The notes beneath the pieces were generated by a model, which did not search any database, was not told the DNA's origin, and saw nothing but the letters and a program-made list of their open reading frames with translations. 22,156 nt of DNA, taken from contig JBARRO010000046.1 of the NCBI GenBank assembly GCA_049644265.1, forward strand, positions 1 to 22,156, in the 5' to 3' direction. A program made the position numbers and the translations under genes. The stretch is from JBARRO01 sp049644265. GTDB taxonomy: Bacteria > Bacteroidota > Ignavibacteria > UBA10030. Within the stretch, counting starts at the first letter, position 1. Each line of letters starts with the position of its first letter. This document shows positions 15,822 to 22,156 of the stretch, one piece after another.

Positions 15822-15910
15822 TGGTTGTTCAGAAGAGAAAGTGGAGCAGGATTCATGGGAGTAATAGGATTAACAGGATGAGAGAATTCATTCGTTGCTC
15901 AGAACAGAAC
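15771..15910. repeat. 70-bp tandem duplication spanning a gene junction
   Basis: 15771-15840 and 15841-15910 are adjacent 70-base direct repeats, identical at 60 of 70 positions by eye and without gaps. On the minus strand each copy contains the sequence around an ATG, then AATCC-type 9-mers. The upstream copy holds the end of the TolC-like gene and an ATG that overlaps its stop (ATGA) and reads MNSLILLILLLP before a stop. The downstream copy holds the start of the T9SS microprotein (MKSLILLILLIP). Inside the latter, 15775-15810 is four tandem 9-mers of AATCC type. Confidence 0.92.
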
Positions 15911-16619
15911 GTACGTGCTGTTTACGGAGTCTAAACAAGTGAATCGTTTTTGTAACATTGTTGAGGTTGAGTTTTGTGTGCATCAGGGCGTCGAATTCAA
16001 TTTTGCCTTGTTGAAAGCGAAGTGTGTCAAAGCGGAGTAGATCCTGCGCGATAGTAACCTCCGTGTCGAGAGCATGGAGCTCTTCTTCAAGTTCGTTGAG
16101 TTGAAAGAGAAGAGTTTGTCTTGATTGGTGTTGTCGCGATCTTGTTTGGGCAATTTGTGCGTTGAGTCTTTCGAGTTCGAGAGATGCAAGCGCGTTGGGT
16201 GATGAATTGAAGAGATCACTAAGAGACAACGCTGCTGTCAGTCTGTATGAATCATGCGGGATAACATATGGGACGAACGTTGCGGGGTCGATGAATGCGA
16301 CGTCGTGGATTCCGAAACTGGCCGAGACATGAATCTGTGGAATGAGACGGCGCCAGAAACTGGTCTGGCTGAGATGTTCCTCGGCTTTGCGAATTTCAAT
16401 TTGTAACAGGATCAGTTCAAGGCTGTCGGAAGTTGAAGAGTATCCCCCACCAGCGGGCGTCCCCATCCCGGGGGAGAGGACGGGGACGGCCCGCCCGAGA
16501 GGATCCGGACCGGTGAAACGGACCGAATCAGTCGGGTTGATTTGCCCAAGTAGGCGGGGGGAGCAGGCCAACATACAGAGCTTGAGGAGTACAATCTTCG
16601 TCAGGGTTTGTGCTGTCAT
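15888..16619 (-). CDS. TolC-like outer-membrane efflux protein, single-repeat form
   Basis: A 243-aa exported protein. After a signal peptide (about 1-25) and a glycine/proline-rich stretch, it shows one repeat of the TolC/outer-membrane efflux family. A first helix (about 64-88) is followed by LIPQIHVSASFG (92-103) and SYRLTAALSLSDLF (124-137) as the barrel strands, then two long helices (about 140-240) with FQQGKIEFDAL at 202-212, matching the family's Y-x-x-G-x-x-x-x-x-D-L. Normal TolC proteins have two such repeats and about 400-500 residues, so this would have to form a larger oligomer or be degenerate. It lies in the same transcript direction as an HlyD-like adaptor fusion and two lipoproteins. 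No ribosome binding site is evident. Confidence 0.72.
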   Translation of the reverse strand: MTAQTLTKIVLLKLCMLACSPRLLGQINPTDSVRFTGPDPLGRAVPVLSPGMGTPAGGGYSSTSDSLELILLQIEIRKAEEHLSQTSFWRRLIPQIHVSASFGIHDVAFIDPATFVPYVIPHDSYRLTAALSLSDLFNSSPNALASLELERLNAQIAQTRSRQHQSRQTLLFQLNELEEELHALDTEVTIAQDLLRFDTLRFQQGKIEFDALMHTKLNLNNVTKTIHLFRLRKQHVRSVLSNE

Positions 16620-16641
16620 GGTCTGTGTGAGCCGAATAATT

Positions 16642-16668
16642 CCGGGAGAGTTAAAGCGTATCTCCCGG
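16642..16668 (-). promoter_or_regulatory. Hairpin at the lipoprotein/TolC-like gene junction
   Basis: CCGGGAGA (16642-16649) and TCTCCCGG (16661-16668) form a perfect 8-bp GC-rich stem with an 11-base loop covering the lipoprotein stop codon. On the minus strand it is followed by AATTATTC rather than a T-tract. It is more likely an attenuator or RNA-stability element within the operon than a full terminator. Confidence 0.55.
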
Positions 16669-17535
16669 TGCTGCTTGCTGAAGTCTTGCCGAACTGGCCG
16701 GACTTGACGTCACTTCACGAAGGACAGCTCCGTCTGGCTGGCCGAGGGTGCGGACCTGCCGCCAGGAGAGATCGGAAAACTCCGTACGCGCGACAATGCT
16801 TCCGTCGTTCTGTCCGTAGCTTCTCCGAAGCTGAACGAGGTTACCGGCACCATCCTTGATCTCTGAAACGATTGTGCCGTTGGAGGCATGGCGGCTTGTC
16901 ACGCGCACAGATCCATCTTGAGGATTGACAACGCGGCTGACCACGGGGAGTCGAAACGTGAACGTTTCGAGGGAGCCGTTTCGCAGCACATGAGTCACGA
17001 TCGTGTCGGCGGCGAGCCCGTAGATCTCGGTGACGTTCTCCTGCTGGGGCACATCGTCCTGCAGATCCTCATAGGAGACATACCGTTTCGTTTGGCTGAC
17101 TATGTGTCCGTCTTCCTTGCCGTGTGTTTTTCGCACTGTGATGAGTAACAATCCCTTCGGATGAGAAAAACGCTCGGTCACGACTGCGCCGTAGCCGTCG
17201 GATGTTGTTTCGCCATACGCATAGACGGTATCCGAGCTCGTCTTGAGAAGAGATTTGGTTTGCCGGTTGGCATACGCGGTGTCATGGATTGATCCGGCGG
17301 GTGGGAGTGCGGACCAATCACTGACGGAGAGGATCTCATCAAGGGCAGAGATGAGAAAATCCTCACCGGAGGATTCGGATTCAAGCTGGGAGAGTTGTTG
17401 AACGTGGGAAGATCGTGTTGATGAAGGCTCGTCTTTGCAGCCGCCTAACCACAGTACGGCCAAGAGCCAAAGAGAGATGGCCGACAAGAGCCGCGAGGCG
17501 GGGTGACGTGAGAGTTGATGAAAGGCGGTGGACAT
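16651..17535 (-). CDS. Lipoprotein with short DG-type beta repeats, 294 aa
   Basis: An exported lipoprotein: a basic N-terminus and hydrophobic stretch end in the lipobox LGGC with the modified cysteine at residue 33. After a Ser/Glu-rich tether, the second half carries irregular repeats of the form (E/Q/N)-DG-x-I/V-V-x-x-T at about 141, 206, 219, 243 and 267 (for example NDGSIVARTEF and EDGHIVSQTKRY). These resemble YD/RHS-type or MORN-like beta-strand repeats, but no named family is certain. The start has an excellent ribosome binding site (AAAGGAGAT, five bases before the ATG). It probably sits in the periplasm or on the outer membrane next to the TolC-like product. Confidence 0.82.
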   Translation of the reverse strand: MSTAFHQLSRHPASRLLSAISLWLLAVLWLGGCKDEPSSTRSSHVQQLSQLESESSGEDFLISALDEILSVSDWSALPPAGSIHDTAYANRQTKSLLKTSSDTVYAYGETTSDGYGAVVTERFSHPKGLLLITVRKTHGKEDGHIVSQTKRYVSYEDLQDDVPQQENVTEIYGLAADTIVTHVLRNGSLETFTFRLPVVSRVVNPQDGSVRVTSRHASNGTIVSEIKDGAGNLVQLRRSYGQNDGSIVARTEFSDLSWRQVRTLGQPDGAVLREVTSSPASSARLQQAAPGDTL

Positions 17536-17595
17536 AGAATATCTCCTTTAGAGAAGTGAGAGGGTTGTTTATCCTGGCGGCAATGGCCGACAGGG

Positions 17596-17976
17596 TCAAA
17601 AATGAAATACGAGGACAGAGGTTTCGAAGCGTTTGTCTTCTATCTGGACAATTCCGACATAGTCCCCGCTCGGGGCAAACGAGCCCTGATTTGTGTCGCC
17701 AAGCCACGTGTGGGAATGCGAGCCCTTGGTCTCGGAGACATTTTCCACGAGGGTTTTGACCAGGTATGGCATGCCGTTGGGGCCTTTTGCGATGAGGTAG
17801 ATCGTCACGGTGACCGGGGACTTTAGGGAATAGCGGATTTCCGTGTTGGACTTGAACGAGTCGAAAGCGCTTGGGGAGAAGCGCAAGCCCGTGATGAGCT
17901 CCGGATCATCCAATGTCGAAGGATGCGAACAGGAGACGAAGAGCATGAGTGAGGTCGACAAGAACCAGTTATTCAT
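17596..17976 (-). CDS. Small lipoprotein with FlgD-type Ig-like fold, 126 aa
   Basis: A signal peptide ends in LFVSC with the likely lipid-attached cysteine at residue 16. The rest fits one FlgD-like immunoglobulin domain: RYSLKSPVTVTIYLI (48-62) and the closing motif HTWLGDTNQGSFAPSGDYVG (in the style W-x-G-x-D-x-G-x-x-x-x-x-G-x-Y). Such domains are common in secreted FCB-group proteins. Its ATG overlaps the end of the tyrosine-recombinase-like gene by eight bases, so an envelope protein is translationally coupled to a DNA-binding protein, which is unusual. Function unknown; a structural or adaptor role in the envelope is likely. Confidence 0.8.
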   Translation of the reverse strand: MNNWFLSTSLMLFVSCSHPSTLDDPELITGLRFSPSAFDSFKSNTEIRYSLKSPVTVTIYLIAKGPNGMPYLVKTLVENVSETKGSHSHTWLGDTNQGSFAPSGDYVGIVQIEDKRFETSVLVFHF

Positions 17977-18847
17977 TTGCAGCAGCTCCGTAGATTGTTA
18001 AAGGATTTTTGGGGAGGGCACATTGTGTGAGAATTTTCAAACGCTCGTCCGGGTGATGCAGAAGATGCAGATAGGTATTGTAAATTGACTTCGGATTGCA
18101 TTCGAAGTGGAGAGCATAGGTAAGCTCCTTGAACAAAGATCGGAGACTTGCAAGGTCGACGGGATGGCTTCGCAGCGGCTCGACAAAGACCGTGTTGGCG
18201 TTTGATCTTCGAACAGCGAGGTACATGCGAAGCTGGTCGAGGATCGGTGCATCAAGAGTGACAGCTGTTTTTTCGCCGACCACGAGGGAGACCGTTTTCG
18301 CTGTGCGTTCAATCGCAGAGAGCTTAAGAGAGGGGATTTGGTATTGGCGAACACCGTTGAACAGCATGAGAGAAAGAATCACTAGGTCGCGGCGGTATCT
18401 GATGACGTTCGTTTGATTTGAGGATTGAAGTCGATCGTCGAAGTAATGGAAGAGTGAGAAAATCTGTTCGGCTGTGAGGGCGTTTGTGCGGACCGGTTTG
18501 ATGGTCACAGGATTGAACGGATTCTCAGTGATGATCCCCTGCTCGAGAAGAAACCGAAAGAACCGTCGGATCGAAGCGATGCTTCGCTTCAGCGTTGAGA
18601 GTTTGAGGTTTCGTGAGGCCAGTGTCTTTAGGTAAGTCTCGACCTGTTCTGTGTTCACCGACGCGATGGACGAAGCGCTGATCATTTCCGGGTTGGAGTT
18701 GAGATAGCGAAAGAAGGACTGAAGGTCGGATTCATAGGCCCGGAGAGTAGAGGGAGACCGGTGCTCGCGCTTCAGAGACTGCAGGAAGAGGGAGACTCCG
18801 AGAGTTTGCCTGGCGGATTGTTCTACGTTGACAGTCTGAGTGTCCAA
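17969..18847 (-). CDS. Tyrosine-recombinase-like protein with degenerate active site
   Basis: A 292-aa protein of the XerC/phage integrase fold. The N-terminal SAM-like core-binding domain is clear (about 16-105, SPSTLRAYESDLQSFFRYL in part and STLKRSIASIRRFFRFLLEQG). In the catalytic domain the first arginine (NGVRQYQI, R167), a lysine (GEKTAV, K193) and a tyrosine near the end (LTIY, Y286) are present. The H-x-x-R box reads NTYL at 257-260, and the later GH motif is missing, with shortened spacing to the tyrosine. It therefore probably binds DNA but may not cut it. The start is a TTG with AGAGAGG upstream, and the gene is the first of the minus-strand block. Its end overlaps the FlgD-like lipoprotein gene by eight bases. 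Confidence 0.82.
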   Translation of the reverse strand: MDTQTVNVEQSARQTLGVSLFLQSLKREHRSPSTLRAYESDLQSFFRYLNSNPEMISASSIASVNTEQVETYLKTLASRNLKLSTLKRSIASIRRFFRFLLEQGIITENPFNPVTIKPVRTNALTAEQIFSLFHYFDDRLQSSNQTNVIRYRRDLVILSLMLFNGVRQYQIPSLKLSAIERTAKTVSLVVGEKTAVTLDAPILDQLRMYLAVRRSNANTVFVEPLRSHPVDLASLRSLFKELTYALHFECNPKSIYNTYLHLLHHPDERLKILTQCALPKNPLTIYGAAANE

Positions 18848-19374
18848 AAAAACCTCTCTAGAAGGCGCGGATTTGCCGAAAAGTGGCGCGATAACTGTGT
18901 GTTTGTAAATGTTGGGTTATCGGATAATTGGTCTTGTGAAAAAGCATGTTATGGGTAGAAGAAACGGGAGTTGATTGGATTCAAAGCCTGGTTATTCGTG
19001 ACTGGGACAAATAAAGGGGAGAGAGGGAGGGATTACAAGCAGGCAGAATCGCCGACTATTAGTGAACGCACATTTTCGCGGACGCTCACGGATGATCACG
19101 GATACGAGTGAGGAAATGATGGGGAAGGAATTGGGAGAGGAGTTGAGAGAGTGTGGTGGGTTTGTGGGAGCGGGGTACTTTACGTGACGAGCAACGGAGC
19201 AAGGGTGCAGAGGAGCTGGGGAGAAGAAGGGCTTGGAGCACAGAGAGGAGGTGGGTGGGGGGCGAAGGACTCGATGACAGAAGAACTTGCAGGGACGTGT
19301 TTTCCGGGCTGCTGGTGACGAAGTGCAGGTCCGGTCTTACATCATCCCGAAAATGAGAATGGGATTTTGCACTT
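18848..19374. other. Gene-free, purine-rich stretch
   Basis: No credible gene is present. The plus strand is strongly G/A-rich from about 18960 to 19270 (runs such as GGGAGAGAGG and GAGGAGTTGAGAGAG), and 19091-19107 contains the small direct repeat CACGGAT-GAT-CACGGAT. A 67-codon open frame (19153-19356) has arginine/glycine-rich composition typical of chance translation. The leader of the tyrosine-recombinase-like gene must lie at the left side. The right junction of the integrated element could be here, but no repeat of the tRNA 3' end was found. Confidence 0.6.
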
Positions 19375-19407
19375 ACATTTGCAGTTGGTAAATGTCGGGG
19401 GTATATT
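19375..19407 (+). promoter_or_regulatory. Promoter with overlapping inverted repeat, for the AlbA_2 gene
   Basis: TTGCAG (19379-19384) and TATATT (19402-19407) are 17 bases apart, a good sigma70-type promoter reading towards the AlbA_2 gene. The inverted repeat ACATTT/AAATGT (19375-19380 and 19390-19395, nine-base loop) covers the -35 box and the spacer, where a repressor could block polymerase. The predicted transcript starts near 19414 and has a leader of about 130 bases. Confidence 0.6.
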
Positions 19408-19419
19408 TATTTGGGCGGG

Positions 19420-19441
19420 TTGCCTGAGGGGGCCTCAGCAA
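19420..19441 (+). promoter_or_regulatory. Leader hairpin upstream of the AlbA_2 gene
   Basis: TTGC-(C)-TGAGG and CCTCA-GCAA form a 9-bp stem with one bulged C and a GGG loop, immediately after the predicted transcription start and before a run of six A. It could protect the 5' end of the mRNA. It has no T-tract in either direction and is not a terminator. Confidence 0.45.
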
Positions 19442-19542
19442 AAAAACCTCATCCCTCGCCAGCGGTTTATTTCCCCATTGTTCCGCATAAATTTATCCAT
19501 TCACAGGCTGTGCCGTGGCAGCTCATCTGAAAGTTTTGTGCA

Positions 19543-20952
19543 GTGAACTCTGACTCACCTGAGAATCCGGTTGTAGACCTATCCAAATTGCGGGAGGCAC
19601 TCTCAGTAGGAGATCTCGACGTTCTCGTCGGACTCCTCGAAGACGAGTGGCTCGAAGCAAAGTCCGGAAAGTACGATTTGCAGAATGACTCAGGCAGGGC
19701 CGAGCTTGCAAAGGATGTCAGCTCATTTGCGAATCGAATCGGCGGATTGATTGTCATTGGCGCCCAAACCAGCGACAACGCTACAATTGCTGGTAGGAGG
19801 ATCGAGTCCGTCAGTCCATTCAGTGTTGACCTAATCGACCCAGCACAATATCACGATGTAATGAATAGCTGGATTTATCCGCAAGTTGACAATGTCGTCA
19901 TTGAGTGGAAACGCAGTCGCCTCAAACCCTCTCTCGGGGTCTTGACTATTTTCATACCGCCACAAGCGGAGCACTCAAAGCCGTTTCTCCTCAAGAAAGA
20001 CATCGATCCCAGTACCAATTACAGACGTAAAGGAATCCTGTTCGGACTTGTTGAACGGCTCTCACACAGTAGCAAGCCTTCTTCTATCGATCGAGTGCAT
20101 TCACTGATCAAGATGGGGCGCGAGAATTCCTTGCTTCAACAAGTACTCGAGAGGCTCAGCGCTATTGAGAGCAATCTGCCGCCGAGCCAAGAACAGCTCG
20201 AAAGGTCCAGAGGCCTTGTGGCGATTGTTACTTCACGGGTGACGATAGCCGCCAAGGCCGCTTCGTTGTTCCATGTGCCTAATTTCCATATCGCGATCAC
20301 GCCTGTTCAAATTACGGAAGTGCAATCGCTCTTCGATGCGACCACGAGTGGTATCCGCTCTCGTCTAGAGAACCCGCGTCGGCTAAGATCCGCCGGCTGG
20401 AATATGTACACCGCAAGTGACGCTGAGTTGGTTGGTGGCAAATTGCTTCGCGTGAAGTCACAGGAGTACAAAATCATCGACTTGTATCGCGACGGCACTC
20501 TAGTCTTCGTTTGTACAGCCGGAGAGCAACTCCTTTGCTACGGCTCGTCTTTCCACGATGGGAAAATCAATCCCTTGGCGTTGATTGAAACAACCTACAT
20601 GTTCTGCGATCTATACGCGGACGTGCTTAATCATCTCTCAATTCCACCTCAGTCACTTAGGCTACAAATTGGATTCTCTCACGCGAAGTCCGATCAATTG
20701 ACCTATGCACTTCCACCTGGCGATGTCGCCTCCGCTGCGATTGCTCATACCATGTCAATGCACCCGGCACCATCTGATGCATGGTCAATTCCGATCGACG
20801 TTCAAGTCGCCGGCTTCACTCCAGCCAAGATCGGCTTCATAGCTATCAGTGAACTGTACGCCTCTTTCGGCATGAGCCTTCAGGATATCCCGTACTTGAC
20901 GAAGGCCCGAGATGCCATCGATGAAGAGAGTCTCAAGAACCCACGAATGTAG
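19543..20952 (+). CDS. AlbA_2 (Schlafen-type) ATP-binding-domain protein
   Basis: A 469-aa protein with an N-terminal AlbA_2/Schlafen domain. The ExK motif lies in EWLEAKSGKYD (35-45), the core helix-strand is AKDVSSFANRIGGLIVIGA (56-74), and YRRKG at 160-164 ends the domain. After a short helical linker (about 185-225), residues 225-460 form an unrecognised C-terminal domain. AlbA_2 proteins include transcription regulators and nuclease- or defence-linked factors. The start is a GTG at 19543 without a clear Shine-Dalgarno sequence; the domain begins soon after, so little is at stake. It has its own promoter and is followed by an unrecognised gene after 144 bases. A defence or regulatory role is inferred from domain and location. 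Confidence 0.82.
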   Translation: MNSDSPENPVVDLSKLREALSVGDLDVLVGLLEDEWLEAKSGKYDLQNDSGRAELAKDVSSFANRIGGLIVIGAQTSDNATIAGRRIESVSPFSVDLIDPAQYHDVMNSWIYPQVDNVVIEWKRSRLKPSLGVLTIFIPPQAEHSKPFLLKKDIDPSTNYRRKGILFGLVERLSHSSKPSSIDRVHSLIKMGRENSLLQQVLERLSAIESNLPPSQEQLERSRGLVAIVTSRVTIAAKAASLFHVPNFHIAITPVQITEVQSLFDATTSGIRSRLENPRRLRSAGWNMYTASDAELVGGKLLRVKSQEYKIIDLYRDGTLVFVCTAGEQLLCYGSSFHDGKINPLALIETTYMFCDLYADVLNHLSIPPQSLRLQIGFSHAKSDQLTYALPPGDVASAAIAHTMSMHPAPSDAWSIPIDVQVAGFTPAKIGFIAISELYASFGMSLQDIPYLTKARDAIDEESLKNPRM

Positions 20953-21096
20953 ATCGCCATAGACGACAGCCTAGAAGCCTCCTTGCTGCGCGGGCTTCAC
21001 TGCACAATGCCTCTGGTTATGCTGCCGCGGTATGACCCGCGGCTTCAGCTAACAGAATGACAACTCTCGTTTTCCGAATAGACATACTTCATCCCA
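20953..21096. other. Intergenic stretch with GC-rich hairpin
   Basis: GCCGCGG (21024-21030) and CCGCGGC (21037-21043) form a perfect 7-bp stem with loop TATGAC, flanked by GCTG/CAGC that can extend it past a small bulge. It is followed by TTCAGCTAACAGAATG, with no T-tract. An imperfect copy of the right side (GCGGGCTTCACTGCACAATG, 20991-21010) lies just before it. It may act as a transcript-end structure or a recombination-type repeat; the latter is a weak suggestion. Confidence 0.4.
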
Positions 21097-22156
21097 ATGA
21101 AGATAACTCTTCCAAAGCCTGCAGAAGAATACCTGAACAAGAAGGCTGATGAATTCTTGATGCTGTTGCGCCCGCCTCCAGATCACAAAGATCGTCCCAA
21201 GCGCTCACTCTCCAGTTCATACAAGCATATTGATTTGCATCTGACCGCGGAGCAGGTAGGCCAAACATTGCTCTCGGGGACTGTGGATGGATTCGGTAAC
21301 GACACGTCTCGATTCTTCCCCACCCCTAAGGGCTCGATCGGCCTCGTGGCATCCGATTATTCTTCGTTTGAATCCCTCGTTGAGCAAATTGCCAATCGCA
21401 GCGAGATAAAGCCACTACTAAGTAACCGGTACGTTGCGGACACCCTTTTTCATTGGTTTGAAGGCAGGTACATAGGAAAGCTTTCCAGCTCTGATCCATT
21501 CGTCTCTTTTCTGCTTAACTCCGCCGAAACCGATATCAAGAATCACAGGGTTGCAATACCACTTTCAAACTTTGTGATTGAGAAGTCCTTCACCCTAGGC
21601 AACGTGTTGTTCGATTTTTACACCTCAGACTTCTTTGACAATGTCGAGAAAACTCTGACACAAAGGAATCCCAGAAGGGCTCTGGACGACATGAAACGTC
21701 TCAGACAGGAATACCAAGGTGTCGTTTTTGCAATTACGAAGGTCAACGCCGAGCAGGAACGGTGTATCGAAGTCGCAACCGAGGAAACTGAAAAGGCACT
21801 TGCCGTTCTGCGGTTCTTTTCTCCGACAATGTTCTGGCCGCAGATCCGTTCATATTTTGGTCGACTTGGTCACTCGGCGGTTCCAACTAACAACTATTGG
21901 GTCTTTGACGATGGCCAAATACCTGAAGTTGTCCAACAATTGGGCGAAAGAGGCCAATTCAACCTAACCGTAGAGACCGAATTTCTTGAACTAATCAAGC
22001 AGGCTGGATTGGATTCCTTCGGTGAGCTGATCTCAAATCCAAACCCAAACGACTTTGAACAGCTGTTCCTTAATTCTCTTTTTATCCTAAGCAAGAGTGT
22101 TACCTCGACAGACTTCCAGGACAAGATTGTTTTTGCTTTGGCTTCTCTTGAAACAC
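21097..22156 (+). CDS. Unrecognised protein, 3' end outside the window (353+ aa)
   Basis: An uninterrupted plus-strand frame from the ATG at 21097 (MKITLPKPAEEYLNKKADEF) to the right edge, with natural codon use and no stop in 353 codons. The product is soluble, without signal peptide or membrane helix. Notable segments are VADTLFHWFEGRYIG (mid N-terminal), VLFDFYTSDFFDNVEKTL, and KALAVLRFFSPTMFWP followed by a helical C-terminal region still open at the edge. The pattern of a long N-terminal domain followed by a helical segment reminds me of HEPN-containing defence proteins, but no HEPN catalytic motif (RxxxxH) is visible in the part seen. It follows the AlbA_2 gene on the same strand after 144 bases. 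Confidence 0.8.
   Translation, partial: MKITLPKPAEEYLNKKADEFLMLLRPPPDHKDRPKRSLSSSYKHIDLHLTAEQVGQTLLSGTVDGFGNDTSRFFPTPKGSIGLVASDYSSFESLVEQIANRSEIKPLLSNRYVADTLFHWFEGRYIGKLSSSDPFVSFLLNSAETDIKNHRVAIPLSNFVIEKSFTLGNVLFDFYTSDFFDNVEKTLTQRNPRRALDDMKRLRQEYQGVVFAITKVNAEQERCIEVATEETEKALAVLRFFSPTMFWPQIRSYFGRLGHSAVPTNNYWVFDDGQIPEVVQQLGERGQFNLTVETEFLELIKQAGLDSFGELISNPNPNDFEQLFLNSLFILSKSVTSTDFQDKIVFALASLET

Noticed and set aside
19325..19335. Possible right attachment site resembling the tRNA T-arm (TGCAGGT)
   Set aside because: Only seven matching bases with the tRNA sequence TGCAGGT; the flanks differ, so chance similarity is likely.
19153..19356. 67-codon plus-strand open frame in the gene-free stretch
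   Set aside because: Arg/Gly/Glu-rich composition follows from the purine-rich DNA; no ribosome binding site, no domain and no coupling to neighbours.
21030..21055. Integron attC site
   Set aside because: The conserved R' and R'' boxes do not match the GTTRRRY/RYYYAAC consensus (AGCTAAC fails at the second base); kept only as a low-interest observation.

Overview
The window looks like a chromosome segment from a member of the Bacteroidota/Chlorobiota (FCB) superphylum, possibly an Ignavibacteria- or Kapabacteria-like lineage. The grounds are a type IX secretion sorting domain, several envelope lipoproteins, a short Obg of the Bacteroidota type, weak Shine-Dalgarno use and intergenic repeats of the AATCC and CGACCT/AGGTCG kinds. 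This placement is an inference; no marker gene fixes it.

Region 1 (1-6489, plus strand) reads as core chromosome. It holds a 1215-aa secreted TPR protein, an unrecognised gene that appears split by a single in-frame TAA (4050-5294), the ribosome-assembly GTPase Obg, and an initiator tRNA-fMet with its own sigma70-like promoter and a Rho-independent terminator.

Region 2 (6431-18847, all minus strand) is a compact accessory block of about 12.4 kb. Its distal end is a large serine recombinase whose last codons are written over the tRNA terminator and the tRNA 3' end, which marks a probable integration junction. Reading in the direction of transcription from 18847 the genes are: a tyrosine-recombinase-like protein lacking key catalytic residues; two lipoproteins; a one-repeat TolC-like protein; a tiny protein that is only a signal peptide plus a T9SS C-terminal domain; an unknown 458-aa protein; a Lin1244/DnaD-type replication-like protein; a minimal DNA polymerase X; a YdjM-type membrane hydrolase fused to an HlyD-like adaptor domain; a short RadA lacking its Lon-like domain; an AAA ATPase with two C-terminal membrane helices; two very small proteins; and the serine recombinase. 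Several neighbours overlap by 4-8 bases, implying translational coupling. The mixture of DNA-processing proteins with envelope-channel-like parts (inner-membrane adaptor, TolC-like protein, lipoproteins) in one co-directional block is the most unusual thing here and the best candidate for an undescribed system. Its function cannot be read from the sequence.

Region 3 (18848-22156) starts with about 690 bases without a gene. It then has a good promoter with an overlapping inverted repeat, an AlbA_2/Schlafen-type ATP-binding-domain protein, and an unrecognised gene that runs off the right edge. These two plus-strand genes may be defence or regulatory cargo of the same island or of a neighbouring one; no second attachment site was found in the window.
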